Shown in pieces: positions 11,471 to 21,858 of a stretch of DNA of 64,000 nucleotides. The first letter of the stretch is position 1. Each line of letters starts with the position of its first letter. Origin of the DNA: Talpa occidentalis. Lineage: Eukaryota > Chordata > Mammalia > Eulipotyphla > Talpidae. Made by a program: the position numbers and the translations under genes. Under the pieces are notes generated by a model. That model saw only the letters and a program-made list of their open reading frames with translations, did not search any database and was not told the DNA's origin. The stretch spans positions 57,772,329 to 57,836,328 of the forward strand of contig NW_023601212.1 of assembly GCF_014898055.3 (NCBI RefSeq), in the 5' to 3' direction.

Positions 11471-12664
11471 TCCCTTCTTTTTAATTATTAAAATAGCATA
11501 TGCATGTGATTGATAATGAAGAATAGAAAACATAATTAAAAGAAAAGTATCCAAATTCTAATACTTCAGAGATAACTACTGGTGATATTTTCGATATATT
11601 TATTTCTATAAAAAACTTAATGCCCCGAGACTTATCTCAGTGTGGATGCAAACATTTGTGCAAGTCTCAGTAATATCTGTATCACTGAGAAGTCCTTAAG
11701 ACCAAAGGAATGATGACGTTATTTTCAGATTACATTGAGTTTTATGACACACTCTGACTCTTTAAGTACATTTCACAAAAGGGATGCCATGATCAAAATT
11801 TATTCTAAAGTGGATTATTAAATATTCTAAGACATTCTGTACAAAATAAAACTAAAATCAGTTTAAATTCCTAAGGGATAGTAATATAGTAATAAAGATT
11901 GTTACTGAATTAAATGAACATGGATAATTAGGGTTTTGCCATTTTCTTGTTGTATGATTTGGTACATTATATAATAAGCTTCAGTCACATGATTTGAAAA
12001 ATGATTATGATCATTTAAAAAATGAATGAACATAACAATGATCTAAAAAGTGAAGGTATTAATGGTATTACTTCCTCAAATTATGATTATGCAGGTTGAA
12101 TAAAATTATGTATGTAAATCACAAGGGAAAACACTGAGTACATAAAGAACGTTATTTAACTCCACATTCCTCAAAAATATTTGAAAATGGCACACTTTTT
12201 ATTGGTTTTATAATAATACCTATTTAAAAACCAATGGAACATACTTTTACTAACTGATCTAAACCTGGAATCAGGCTTGTTTTCAAAATTGTGGCAAAAA
12301 TGGAAAGAAGTATGTAGGAAAAGTTGAACAAAGACAGAACTTATAAGTATTTCTTTACTATCTGAAGATTTATAAGGAGAATGTATTATTTTAAAGGAGA
12401 AACAATTTTTAAAGACTAAAAGGAATGAAATAGATCTTGGTTAAAATAATCACTACATATCATTCAATCTTTTTATATGATATTAAAAAAAACCAGTAGC
12501 CTCAAAATATAAGGGCTAGCACACATCTCTGAACATAAACATACAATACACATACACAGAGTTAAATCACATATTCCTGATAAGACAGCACTCATAGCCT
12601 AATGCATCAGACCCTGAAAATGCAGGTATGGTCAGAAAATGCTTCTCTGGGTAATGTGACAGAA
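11471..12664. other. No recognisable feature
   Basis: About 1.2 kb of AT-rich DNA with many stop codons in all frames. I recognise no repeat family here. Confidence 0.5.
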
Positions 12665-12960
12665 GGATTAAAAAACAAAATCCAACTTTCTGTTGTTTCC
12701 AGGTGACCTGTCTAGCTCTAAAGATAAACACAGGCTCAAAGTAAAAGGTTGGAAAACAATCCTACAAGCAAATGGTAACATAACAGAAAGGGGAAGCTAT
12801 ACTTACATCAGATAAAATAGAATTTCCAGCTAAAAAAGAGATAAGGATGGGTGTTGTCTAATAATTAAGGGATCAATCCATCAAGGAAACATAAATCTCA
12901 TTAATATGTTTGCACCAAACAAAGAAGCACTGAAATAAATAAATAAATAGTTAGAGCAAG

Positions 12961-13230
12961 GGGTCTCCCTGGTGGCACAACAGTTATAGACAACACTGTG
13001 AAGCTACTGCCAGCCACTACAGCAAGAACCCCCACCAGGCCAGGGAGCAAACCCTCATGGTGCAACAGACCTTTTCTGTCTCGCCTGCTGCTCCCCTCAG
13101 CAGTGTATTTCAATACATCTGCGTGTTCTGCTCCCCACTCTCTCTAGTGAATCCTCTCACCCCCCCCCATACCTCTGGCTTATACCCCAGTTCCTGTATG
13201 CATAAATAAATAAATCTTTTTTAAAAAGAA
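12961..13230 (+). mobile_element. tRNA-derived SINE, type A (diverged)
   Basis: Begins gggtctccctggtggcacaa and ends 'tgcataaataaataaatctttttt'. The flanks repeat 'aaatag...agagcaag' at 12,945-12,960 and 'aaatagagcaag' at 13,233-13,244. It is inserted into the old LINE-1 endonuclease region. Confidence 0.9.
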
Positions 13231-14097
13231 AGAAATAGAGCAAGTAGTAACAGATCTAAAGGGAGACAATAATAGCAATAAAACAGTAGTAGGGAGCTTC
13301 AACATCCCACTTGTATTAATGGACAAATCAACCAGACAGAAAATCAATAAGGAAACAAAAGCCTTCAACAACAAATTAGACTAGATGGTCTTAATAAACA
13401 TTTAAAGGAAAATTTCACGCAACAAAAATGAGTACATATTCTTCTGAATTACACATGAAGCACTCTGAAGGATCAGTCACATTTTGGGATACAAAAGAAA
13501 TTCAATAAATTCATGAAGGTTGAAAGCATGTCAAGTGTCTTCTCTGGTCACAATGTTATCAAGCTATCAATCAACTACAAAAAGAAAACAGAAAAAACAT
13601 AAATATGTGGAAAATAAACAACATGATACTGAATCATGGTTGAGTCGATGAGTAAATTAAAGAAGGACATTTAAAATTTACCTCCATATATAAAAAATGA
13701 AGACATAAGCTATAAGGAACTATGGGATTCAGCAAAAACAATATGAAGAGGGAAGTTTATAGAAATACAGACCCATCAAAATATAATCAACAAAAGGAAG
13801 GATGAAATCATATTATATTAATAGAAGCATAGAAAGCATGTAAAGATTTTCAATATCATTTATGGTAAAAAAGCACAAACAAAAACTCATGACAAGATGG
13901 GATAGAAAGAATATGCTTCAAGGTAATAAAAGCTGTATGTGAAAACTCCACAGTTAACATCATACACAATGGCAACAAACTGAAAGCTTTTCCTCTAAGA
14001 TCAGATATGAGAAGGATGTCCACACCTACCATTATTCAGCATAGTATTAGCAGTCCTACTCAGAGTAATGAAGGGAAAAAAATATATATAAAATGAA

Positions 14098-14342
14098 TCA
14101 ACAGAAGCTCTTTAATTTGATGTAGTCCCAGCTGTTTATCTTTGCCTTCACTATGACTTCTTTGGGTGATGTGTCTGTAAAGATGTCTTTGATGTGCATA
14201 TCATGTAGTGTTTCGCCTATATATCCTTCTATGTATTTTATGGTTTCAGGTCTTATGTCTAGTTCTTTAATCCATTTTGAGTTGATTTTTGTGTATGGTG
14301 TGAGGTAGTGGTCAAGCTTCATTCTTTTGCATGTAGCGACCC
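14098..14342 (-). pseudogene. LINE-1 ORF2 segment, inverted part of the twin-primed element
   Basis: Minus-strand peptide remnants include [30 protein letters not shown] and [11 protein letters not shown]. It covers the ORF2 region directly upstream of the plus-strand part, so the two join head to head at about 14,342/14,343. It is very similar to the orphan piece at 7,278-7,555, suggesting the same young subfamily. Confidence 0.92.
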
Positions 14343-15112
14343 AACAGCAAAAGAGATAATAACAAAAACAAAGAGAAACCCCACCGACTGGGAGAACATT
14401 TTTGCACACAACACTAATGATAAAGGACTGATCACAAAAATCTGCAAAGAGCTGATGAGACTCAACAACAACAAAGAAAATAATCCAGTCAAAAAATGGG
14501 CAGAAGAGCTAAAAAGAAACTTCTCTGAAGAGGAAATGCAAATGGCCAACAGGCATATGAAAAAATGTTCAGCATCACTTGTAATCAGGGAAATGCAAAT
14601 AAAAACTACCATGAGATACCATCTCACACCAGTGAGAATGGCACATATTAAAAAAACTAGCAACAACAAATGTTGGCGAGGATGTGAAAAAAAAGGAACT
14701 CTCCTGCACTGTTGGTGGGAGTGCAAACTGGTCCAACCACTATGGAGAGCTGTGTGAAGATTTCTGGACCTACTAAACGTAGAGCTTCCATATGATCCAG
14801 CAATTCCACTCCTAGGTATTTACCCAAAGGACACAGAAACATCAATTCCAAAGAGCACCTGCACCCCTATGTTTATAGCAGCACTGTTTACAATAGCTAA
14901 GCTATGGAAACAACTCAAAAGCCCAAAAATACATGACTGGATCAAGAAGATGTGGTACATATACACCATGGAATATTACTCAGCATTCAAAAAAGATAAA
15001 CACATGCAATTTGCAGCAACATGGATAGTGCTGGAAGGGATCATGCTCAGCGAAATAAGCCAGAAAGAAAAAGAAAAATATCGGATGGTCTCACTCATAG
15101 CAGGAATCTAGA
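14343..15112 (+). pseudogene. LINE-1 ORF2 C-terminus, broken
   Basis: Plus-strand ORF2 C-terminal region. Peptide pieces include [40 protein letters not shown] and [20 protein letters not shown], the last holding the Cys/His cluster typical of the LINE-1 ORF2 C-terminus. A TGA at about 14,755-14,757 replaces the TGG present in the otherwise very similar copy at 55.7 kb. A second open stretch, 14,869-15,111, ends at the natural ORF2 stop (TAG near 15,109). It cannot encode a working ORF2p. Confidence 0.9.
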
Positions 15113-15327
15113 AAACTTAAATAAGGGACCAGGAAAATGAATAACTATAAAAAAGTGAAAATCAAAATCAACAAACAACTATGAACCAGAGACACTCTAT
15201 GAGGGGTGGGGGCTGGGGAGGGGAGGGCTTGGGGTCAAAATAAGGGGGTTGCAATTGTATGGGGAATATAAAAATAAAATTTATTTAAAAAAAAATAAAT
15301 AAAAATAAATAAATGAATAAATAAATG
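15113..15327 (+). mobile_element. LINE-1 3' UTR with G-rich tract and A-rich tail
   Basis: Contains the 'aaagtgaaaatcaaaatcaa' block, then a G-rich tract at 15,202-15,238, then 'ttgcaattgtatggggaat', a poly(A) signal-like AATAAAATTTATT and an A-rich tail. The same order is present at 50,170-50,345 and 56,500-56,655. Confidence 0.9.
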
Positions 15328-16930
15328 AAATGAATCAACATTGAAAAGAAATAAAACTATGACTATTTGCAAATGATTAAAAACCACTAAAGACTACACT
15401 AAAAACAGTTTGGTATAGTATAAGTGGCAAGATACAAAAATTAATATACAAAAAAAAATCTATTGATTACCATATACAAGCAATGAACTAGAAGGCAATT
15501 AAGCCCTTCAGGAAACAATCCCATTTCTAACCCTATCATAAACAATTAAGTACCTAAAGTAAACTTAACAAAGGAGGTGAAAGACATTATTTTTTTAAAA
15601 AATGGAGAAGGCACAAAGACTTGGAAAGATATTTTGTGCTTATTGTTTGGAAGAATGAACATGGTTTATATGGCTATCTTACTCAAAGTAATACATAGAT
15701 TCAATCTAATCCTTACCCAAGTTCCAATGGCATCCTTCAAAGAAATAGAGAAAGCATTAAAAAAAAATTGTATGGAGACACACACACACATACACGAAAA
15801 AGCCAAGTAGCCAAAGAAATTCTGAGAAAATAGAAAATAGATGTATCATGCTCACCAACTTCAAGCTATTCCATAAAGTGATAGCAACCAAAACAGTATG
15901 ATTTGAAATAAAAATAGATACTTGGCTCAGGGGAATAGAATTGACAGCCCAGAAATAAAGTCATAGCTCTACAGATAGTTAATCCTTAACAAAGGTGCAA
16001 GAGCATACATTAAATGAAAGAAAGTCCCTTCAACAAATTTGTTGGAAAAGCTGGATAGCCACATGCAAGAGAATGAAATAAAAGCATTATCGTAATTTAA
16101 AATGGATCAAAGACTTGGATGTAAGATCTGAAACCATAAAATACATAGAAGAAAACATAGGCAAAACACCCCATAACAATGGCTTCAGAGATGTCTTTGG
16201 GGACTCAACTCCAATGGCATGGGAAACAAAAGCAAAAATAAACAAATGAGACAAATGAAAAAGTTTCTGTACAACAAAAGAAACTATCATTAAAATAAAA
16301 GTCAGCTTACTTAATGGAAGAAAATATTTGCACATCATACATCCAACAAGGGGATATAACCAAAATCTACAAAGAACCCATACAACTCAACAACAAAAAA
16401 ATAAATAAACCAATGAAAAGATTGGCAGAAGACCTGAACTGGCACTTCTCCAAAGAAGACCTACAAATGGCCAACAGAAACATGATGAAAAGCGTTCATC
16501 ATCACTTATCATTAGGGAAATACAAATCAAAAATCACAACAAAATACCAACTTACACCTGTGAGAATAGCCTATATTGAAAAGTCCAGAAACAAGTGTTG
16601 GTGAGAGACAAAAAGAACACTCCTGCATTATTGGTAAGAATTTAAACTGTTTCACCCTCTGTGGAAAACAGTACAGAGGATCTTTAAAATTTAAAAAAAA
16701 AAAAATCTACCATATGACCCTGTAATTTCACTCCTTGGTATCAACCTAAAGATAGCAAAAATGTGAATTCAAAGGGATATATACATCCCTGTGTTCATTA
16801 CAGTACTCTTTATACTTGCTATGCTGTGGAAACTACCTAAGTGCCTATGACAGAGGAGTAGAGTAATAAGATATGGTATACACATACACCACGGGAAACT
16901 ACTAAGTTATTTAAAAAAAAAAAAAAGGGA

Positions 16931-17190
16931 GGGCTTCCCTGGTGGCTTCAGAGAGGTTAAGTCTCAGTGCTACCAAGCTATTTCCAGCCACTAAGGCATG
17001 AGTTCAATCCCTGGCCAGGTTGCTGGCCCACATGGCACAGCAGATCTCTCCTTTCTCATCTGCTGCTTCCCTCAGCAGTGTATTTTCATGGATCCACTTG
17101 TTCTGCTCCCCACTTTGTTTCTGGTGAATCCTCTCACCTCTGGCCTATACCCCAGCTCTTGTATGCATAAATTAAAAAAAAATTTTTAAA
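16931..17190 (+). mobile_element. tRNA-derived SINE with type C-like head
   Basis: Begins gggcttccctggtggcttca, with 'gaggttaagtctcagtgctacc' as in type C heads. The body is standard and the tail is 'tgtatgcataaattaaaaaa' without the TCTTT terminator motif. It is inserted in the 3' part of the old LINE-1. The left flank is a long A run, so the target-site duplication is not clear. Confidence 0.85.
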
Positions 17191-17560
17191 ATAAAAAAAG
17201 ATGAAATATTGTAATTTGTGACAACGTGGGTTGAACCAAAGGGGATTATGCAAAGTGCAATAAGTCCAAAGGAGAATGACAGATACCAAATGATTTCACT
17301 CATAAAGAAATGAAACAAAGGGACAAAACTAAAAAAAAAAAAAACAAAAAACAAACAAAGAAAACCCTCTAGAAATCTGAACATAATGATAAAAGTAAAA
17401 AAGGGAGGGGACAGAATGAGCTATGGTTGAGGATTATGGTGCTTTGGTTGTGGGAGTGGTGTGGTAACATACATCTGAAGAAGTTTGACTCTATGTCCCT
17501 AAATCATCTACAGTTCTGTAACTGAGAAATAATAGTATTACAAAAAATAACAACTATGAA

Positions 17561-18965
17561 AAAAATAAACCAAATGTGGGTCCTGACTGCAGAACTAAGG
17601 TTATCCATTGGGTAGGGTGGGTGGAAGCAAAGATGGAGGGGAGACAGTGGGCCATGACAGAGAGTTACTGGTATGTGTGCAGAGTGAACCTGTACTCCTC
17701 AAACATACACAGTGTTGTATACCAATTAAAAAAACACAGCTTTCTTAGGCAAAGTTTGGTACTTTATCTGTACTTGTCTAACTCTGCTCTAGTATTATGA
17801 ACCTTAAGAGGGGGTCAACAAACAATAGCTAACAGAGACATAGAGAAAAAGGATTAGTGATTTCATCCTCGTTTATTCTCCTGGCCTTTCTCCCAAAGAC
17901 ACTCTTGACAAGCTGGGAGGGTGTGGGGGTAGAAGAAAGAATGGTGGGGTCATCTGTTTAGCCTCATCCTTCATTTGAAAAGAAAAAAGTCAGCATTTTC
18001 AACTCAAGGATTTATTAACAAAATATTTTTGACATTCAACATTCTCTATTTGTTTCCCCCTACATACACACACACATACACACATGCATGTGCATATGCA
18101 CACACACCCACACCCACATACACAATTTCTTAAAACCCATGTTTATTTTTAGACCAGAGAAATCGGGAGTTCCAGATCAGAACCCTCTGCTCTTGAGCAG
18201 ACATTCTAAAAAGGCCTCATTGCTAGATATAAAAAGACCGCTGCATAAGTTATTGGAGGAAATTTCACATAGCTCTGATTACTTTTTAACCAAAGAGTGA
18301 AAAAAATATCCAAGTATCCTGATCAGCTCCAGTATTGCATTTGGCACAAGGGAATTGTAGGGACAAGGAATTCTCAGCAATCCCCAACTCTTGGGACTAT
18401 TTATTCAGTGCACCATGATAGAGGGTCCGAGTAAGCTGGTGGTCAATTTTCTCTCTTCCTTGTGAATGTGCAATTTCATTTCCCTAAATAATAGAGGATA
18501 TTGGGCCAAAGAAAATTCAAAACAATACGTTTGTTTAATAGTTCTAATGGCTCTACTGAGGCCTGCCAATGAAAACGCAGGCTAAATTGTTCCAGAGAGC
18601 CTTCTACTGGAGCTACACATAACCTGCCAAATCTCTACCCATTACCTCCTCTTTCTGCCACTCAATTTTTTTCTTTCTTCTCTTTTTTTCTTGTTAGCCT
18701 TTTCCAAGGGGAGTATGTAAGATACACAAAGATTTTTTTTTTCACTATATATTATGTTTGCGATATAGGTTCGTATTTACTTTCCATGGGTATGATCAGT
18801 ATATTCTCAAACCAAAATTCAAGATGTGGTTTTATAGTATAAGGAAATATAACAAAACCATAGAATAGAGTATTTGAAATCATGACTGCCCTGAAAATTC
18901 CAAGTTAAGTCAGTCATTCTTATTAAGGACATAGATATGTCTGATGTATGTTGTATTTTCTCTCA
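17561..18965. other. No recognisable gene or repeat; CA-rich patch
   Basis: About 1.4 kb. A short interrupted CA tract lies at 18,066-18,122. Open frames at 17,576-17,800 and 18,088-18,300 have no family signature, and the second is partly made of the CA tract. Confidence 0.5.
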
Positions 18966-18977
18966 AAAATCATTTTT

Positions 18978-19184
18978 GGGGCCTCCTTCGTAGCCTAGGG
19001 GTTAAGTCTAAGCACTGTCACCCCAATGGCCTAAGTTTGATTGCCAGTCTGGGAGCTAATCCACATATCTCACCCACTGCACCCCTCAGCAGGGTATTTC
19101 AGTAGATCTGCTTGTACTGCTCCCCACTCTGTCTCTAGTGAACTCTCACCATCTGCACCCCAGTGCTTCTATGCAAAAAAAAAA
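18978..19184 (+). mobile_element. tRNA-derived SINE, type C, poly(A) tail, with target-site duplication
   Basis: Head 'gggcctccttcgtagcctag' with 'gttaagtctaagcactg' and a shortened body. It ends 'cagtgcttctatgc' followed by a plain A run of about 14, without the AATAAA/TCTTT tail of type A. Flanked by aaaaatcatttttgg at 18,965-18,979 and 19,185-19,199. Confidence 0.88.
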
Positions 19185-19199
19185 AAAAATCATTTTTGG

Positions 19200-20097
19200 A
19201 GAACTTACTCCCTCCTAGCACTGTGCAACCTCTTGGGATAACACTGAGATAATTCAACTAAAAAAAAAAGGTTTCTATACTAAGTAATAATTAATAAATA
19301 ATCCTGATTTAGTGACCCTTTTGGATTGACCTAAATAAAAGATGAGCAAGTCAGGAGAGAAGAAAGAAGAAAGAAGAGAAAGAAAAAACAAATCGGTGTT
19401 GGGATCAGAATATAAAAATAAGAAAAGAAGCAAGAGATGAGCAAAAAAAAAGAGAAAATAAATAGAAGACCACCAGCCATTGAAATATGACTAGAAGGGC
19501 CATTGTTGTACACCAGACTACTCTTGTCCATCCTTGTGTGAGAAAAGAAATAAAATCAGACATCTGGACTTGTATCTCATGTCCTCTGACCTTCAAATTA
19601 TCAAAAGAAAAACATCAAATTCTTTCAAAATAGTGTAATCAGCATATGTGAAATATGATGTTCTACACTGTTGCAGAGGAGAAACTGAGCAAGCCAAGGA
19701 GAAGCTTGGACCTGAAGCAACGTAGAATCTTGTAAACCATCTGCTCATACCCACGATGCCTGCATTGCCCCCCCCCATCAATCTATACTACACAAAGCTA
19801 AAAATTAAGTTTTCAAGGAATAAGTGTGGGTCATGACAATCTCTGCTCATAAAATAGCCATGGCTCTTTATTGTCTAATAATTAGCTTCAAAATTCTTAG
19901 TTTTGAAGATATTTTAGACCCTGTTCTTTGGCCTTTTCTTTCCCTATCCTTCTGCAAGTCCCATGATCCAGTTGCATGGCACTGTTCTCTATTCCCTGAA
20001 AACACCTAGAATTTTTTTCCCCAAACTTTCACTCATATAGTCCCCATTATCTGAAATTCCAGACTTTCATCTACCAAGTCTAATCTATCCATCCACA
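19200..20097. other. No recognisable feature
   Basis: About 900 bases with no assigned repeat. A purine-rich patch lies at 19,355-19,460. Overlapping minus frames at 19,331-19,781 look like shadows of this low-complexity stretch. Confidence 0.45.
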
Positions 20098-20107
20098 TCC
20101 AGATGAA

Positions 20108-20225
20108 ATTTTTTTTTAAGTTTTTTTTTGTTTGTTTTTTTGGTGAGACCCTCGCCGGTGGCCGGGGATCGAACTGGTGCTGCAGAGGCTGCAGGCAGCC
20201 TCAACCAATGCGCCAGGGGAGGCCC
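20108..20225 (-). mobile_element. Head-only short SINE with poly(A) tail
   Basis: The reverse complement is only the tRNA-like head, from gggcctcccctggcgcattg through box B 'ccagttcgatccccgg' to 'ggcgagggtctcacc', followed at once by an A-rich tail (T-rich at 20,108-20,140 on plus). The whole SINE body is missing. Direct repeats tccagatgaa flank it at 20,098-20,107 and 20,226-20,235. It stops at the same head position as the copy at 21,724. Confidence 0.88.
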
Positions 20226-20235
20226 TCCAGATGAA

Positions 20236-20512
20236 TTTTTTTTTTTAGTTTTTTTATTTAAATATTTTATTTTATATAATTCTTACATCTTTTTTCATCT
20301 TTGCACAATGTATGCATTTTCATTGTGGTTATATTCCCCATACAATTGCACTCCCCCTTATTTTGACTCTAGTCCTTCCTTTCCCTGCCCCTCCCTGCCC
20401 CCCGCCCCTGTAGTGCGTCTCTGGTTTATAGTTGCTTGTTGATTTTGATTTTTACTTTGTACTGATTAGTCTTTTTCCTGATCAAAAAGACTAATCAATA
20501 CAAAGTAATAAT
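20236..20512 (-). mobile_element. LINE-1 3' end with fold-back terminus
   Basis: Minus-oriented LINE-1 3' UTR: T-rich tail at 20,236-20,275, then 'ccccatacaattgcactccc', the C-rich complement of the G tract (20,383-20,409) and 'gttgattttgatttttac'. The element is 5'-truncated near 20,483. Beyond that lies an inverted copy of its last bases (20,484-20,508). A direct repeat of 'cagatgaa(a)ttttt' flanks it at 20,228-20,240 and 20,513-20,526. Confidence 0.85.
20452..20508. repeat. Near-perfect 25-bp inverted repeat with 7-base loop
   Basis: Arms 20,452-20,476 and 20,484-20,508 are reverse complements with one mismatch, separated by cctgatc. The left arm and loop align with LINE-1 3' UTR sequence (compare 15,127-15,163). 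The right arm is its inverted copy. Confidence 0.95.
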
Positions 20513-20554
20513 CAGATGAAATTTTTAATCCATCAGAAGTATAATACAATACTT

Positions 20555-20821
20555 GGGCCTCCCCAGAGGCACAGCGGTTGAGCGCTGGGTTGCGAGGCTG
20601 CCTGCAGCCTCTGCAGCACCAGTTCGATCCCCAGCCACCGGGGGAGGGACCCTCATGGCACACAGACCTCTCCTGCCGCCCGCTGCTCCCCTTAGCAGTA
20701 TACTTCGTTAGTCTGCCTGGTCTGTTCCCTGCTCTGGCTCTGGTGACTTCTCTCACCCTCCCACTCTTCTGACTGTACGCAGTGCTTGTATAAATAAATA
20801 AATAAATAATTTTTTAAAAAG
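20555..20821 (+). mobile_element. tRNA-derived SINE, type B, with 19-bp target-site duplication
   Basis: Type B head: 'gcggttgagcgctgggttgc' and 'cagccaccgggggagggacc', with tail 'cttgtataaataaataaataa'. Perfect direct repeats gaagtataatacaatactt occur at 20,536-20,554 and 20,822-20,840, so the insertion is intact and fairly young. Confidence 0.95.
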
Positions 20822-20869
20822 GAAGTATAATACAATACTTAACCTCCTTGCTTTTTGTTCTACTATATC

Positions 20870-21060
20870 TAGAATGAAACCCCTACCTCATTTCACAAAT
20901 AGACATATTTAAACTTGTTCCATGTTTATATTTGCATTTATCTTATATCACATTTTAAGTTCATTGAACTTACTGGTTGCTGTCTCTCATAAACAATCTA
21001 AGTCCTTATAGAATATACTTGACAATTATTTATCTTATAAGTGAATGAATCCAGGCTTTT
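20870..21060 (+). repeat. LINE-2 3' end (ancient, low confidence)
   Basis: '...atatcacattttaagttcattgaac' then '...aatctaagtccttatagaatat...aagtgaatgaatcc' loosely follows the LINE-2 3' terminal order. Weak evidence. Confidence 0.3.
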
Positions 21061-21084
21061 ATGTATCAAAAATGATTCACTTGT

Positions 21085-21360
21085 GGGCCTCTCTGGTGAC
21101 ACAAGGGGTTAAGACACAACCTATGAAGCTATCCGCAGCCTCTGCAGCATGAGTTTGATCCCCCTCTGGCCAGGGAGCAACCCACATGGCACAGCAGACC
21201 TCTCCCATCTCACCCGCTGCTCCCCTCAGCAGTGTATTTCAATCAATCTGCCTGTTCTCTTCCCCACTCTGTCTCTGGTGAATCCTCTCACCCCGCACCT
21301 CTGGCCTGTACCCCAGTTCTTGTATGCATAAATAAATAAATCTTTAAAAATTAATTAATT
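21085..21360 (+). mobile_element. tRNA-derived SINE, type A, with 16-bp target-site duplication
   Basis: Very regular type A copy: head gggcctctctggtgacacaa, box B 'gagtttgatcccc', tail 'tgcataaataaataaatcttt'. Perfect repeats aaaatgattcacttgt lie at 21,069-21,084 and 21,361-21,376. Confidence 0.95.
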
Positions 21361-21469
21361 AAAATGATTCACTTGTTAGACAGAATTTCCAAATTTTTCT
21401 GTGCATCACAATCACCTCTGAGCCCTGTTGACAACATATTTGAGTAGAGTCGTCATAAAAATTTTTTGT

Positions 21470-21705
21470 TTGTTTTTGTTTATATATATATATAAAACAT
21501 CATCCTTCATTTTGGTACAATGTACGATTTCCCATGAAATTCCCACCACCGATTCACCCATGTACCATCACCATAGTCCTCTGTACTCTTCCCACCCCTG
21601 TCCTGATCTTTCTTCCTCCTCCTCCCCTACAGAATGTCTCTGGTCTATTGCTGGCTGTTGATTTTGATTTTCACTATTATAGTTATTTTTCTCTGATCCT
21701 TTATT
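21470..21705 (-). mobile_element. LINE-1 3' UTR fragment
   Basis: Antisense LINE-1 3' UTR: 'ttggtacaatgtacgatttcc', 'atgaaattcccaccaccgat', 'tcctcctcctcccctacaga' and 'ctggctgttgattttgattttc'. The left side begins with T-rich and TA-rich sequence (21,460-21,500), consistent with its A-rich tail. Confidence 0.8.
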
Positions 21706-21723
21706 AAAAAGTTGATACTTCAT

Positions 21724-21843
21724 GGGCCTCCTCTGGTGGCGCAGAGGTTGAGCGCTGGGTTGCGAGGTTGCCCGCAGCCTCTGCAGCGCCAGTTCGAGCC
21801 CCGGCCACTGGCAAGGGTCCCACAAAAAAAAAAAAAAAAAAAG
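21724..21843 (+). mobile_element. Head-only short SINE with poly(A) tail, 15-bp target-site duplication
   Basis: Only the type B tRNA-like head is present: gggcctcctctggtggcgca, 'gttgagcgctgggttgcgag', box B 'ccagttcgagccccgg', ending 'gcaagggtcccac'. A poly(A) tail of about 19 follows directly. Perfect repeats aagttgatacttcat lie at 21,709-21,723 and 21,844-21,858, so this is a complete, independent insertion. Confidence 0.95.
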
Positions 21844-21858
21844 AAGTTGATACTTCAT

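Larger units (their letters stand above)
14091..15340 (+). mobile_element. Young LINE-1 with 5' inversion and 13-bp target-site duplication
   Basis: Perfect direct repeats aaatgaatcaaca flank it at 14,091-14,103 and 15,328-15,340. The left part (about 14,098-14,342) is ORF2 in minus orientation. From about 14,343 ORF2 continues in plus orientation to a 3' UTR and an A-rich tail of AAAT/AAATA units. The two halves are contiguous in LINE-1 order with no clear loss at the switch. That is the classic twin-priming product. It is inserted in an older LINE-1. Confidence 0.95.
12665..17560 (+). mobile_element. Old LINE-1 (ORF2 and 3' end), interrupted three times
   Basis: Starts inside ORF2 (endonuclease region, 'ctaaagataaacacaggctcaaag' at 12,718) and follows LINE-1 order to the 3' end near 17,560. 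The FSS-x-HG-type step lies around 13,430-13,470, the reverse-transcriptase region at 13,810-14,090 and 15,341-15,760, and the C-terminal part at 16,040-16,900 (open frame 16,314-16,604 is a readable remnant). It is interrupted by SINEs at 12,961-13,230 and 16,931-17,190 and by a young LINE-1 at 14,104-15,327. Frameshifts and stops are frequent, so it is dead. It is older than everything inserted in it. Confidence 0.85.

Noticed and set aside
18066..18122. CA-rich tract as a candidate CRISPR-like or regulatory array
   Set aside because: It is an interrupted dinucleotide microsatellite without unique spacers.
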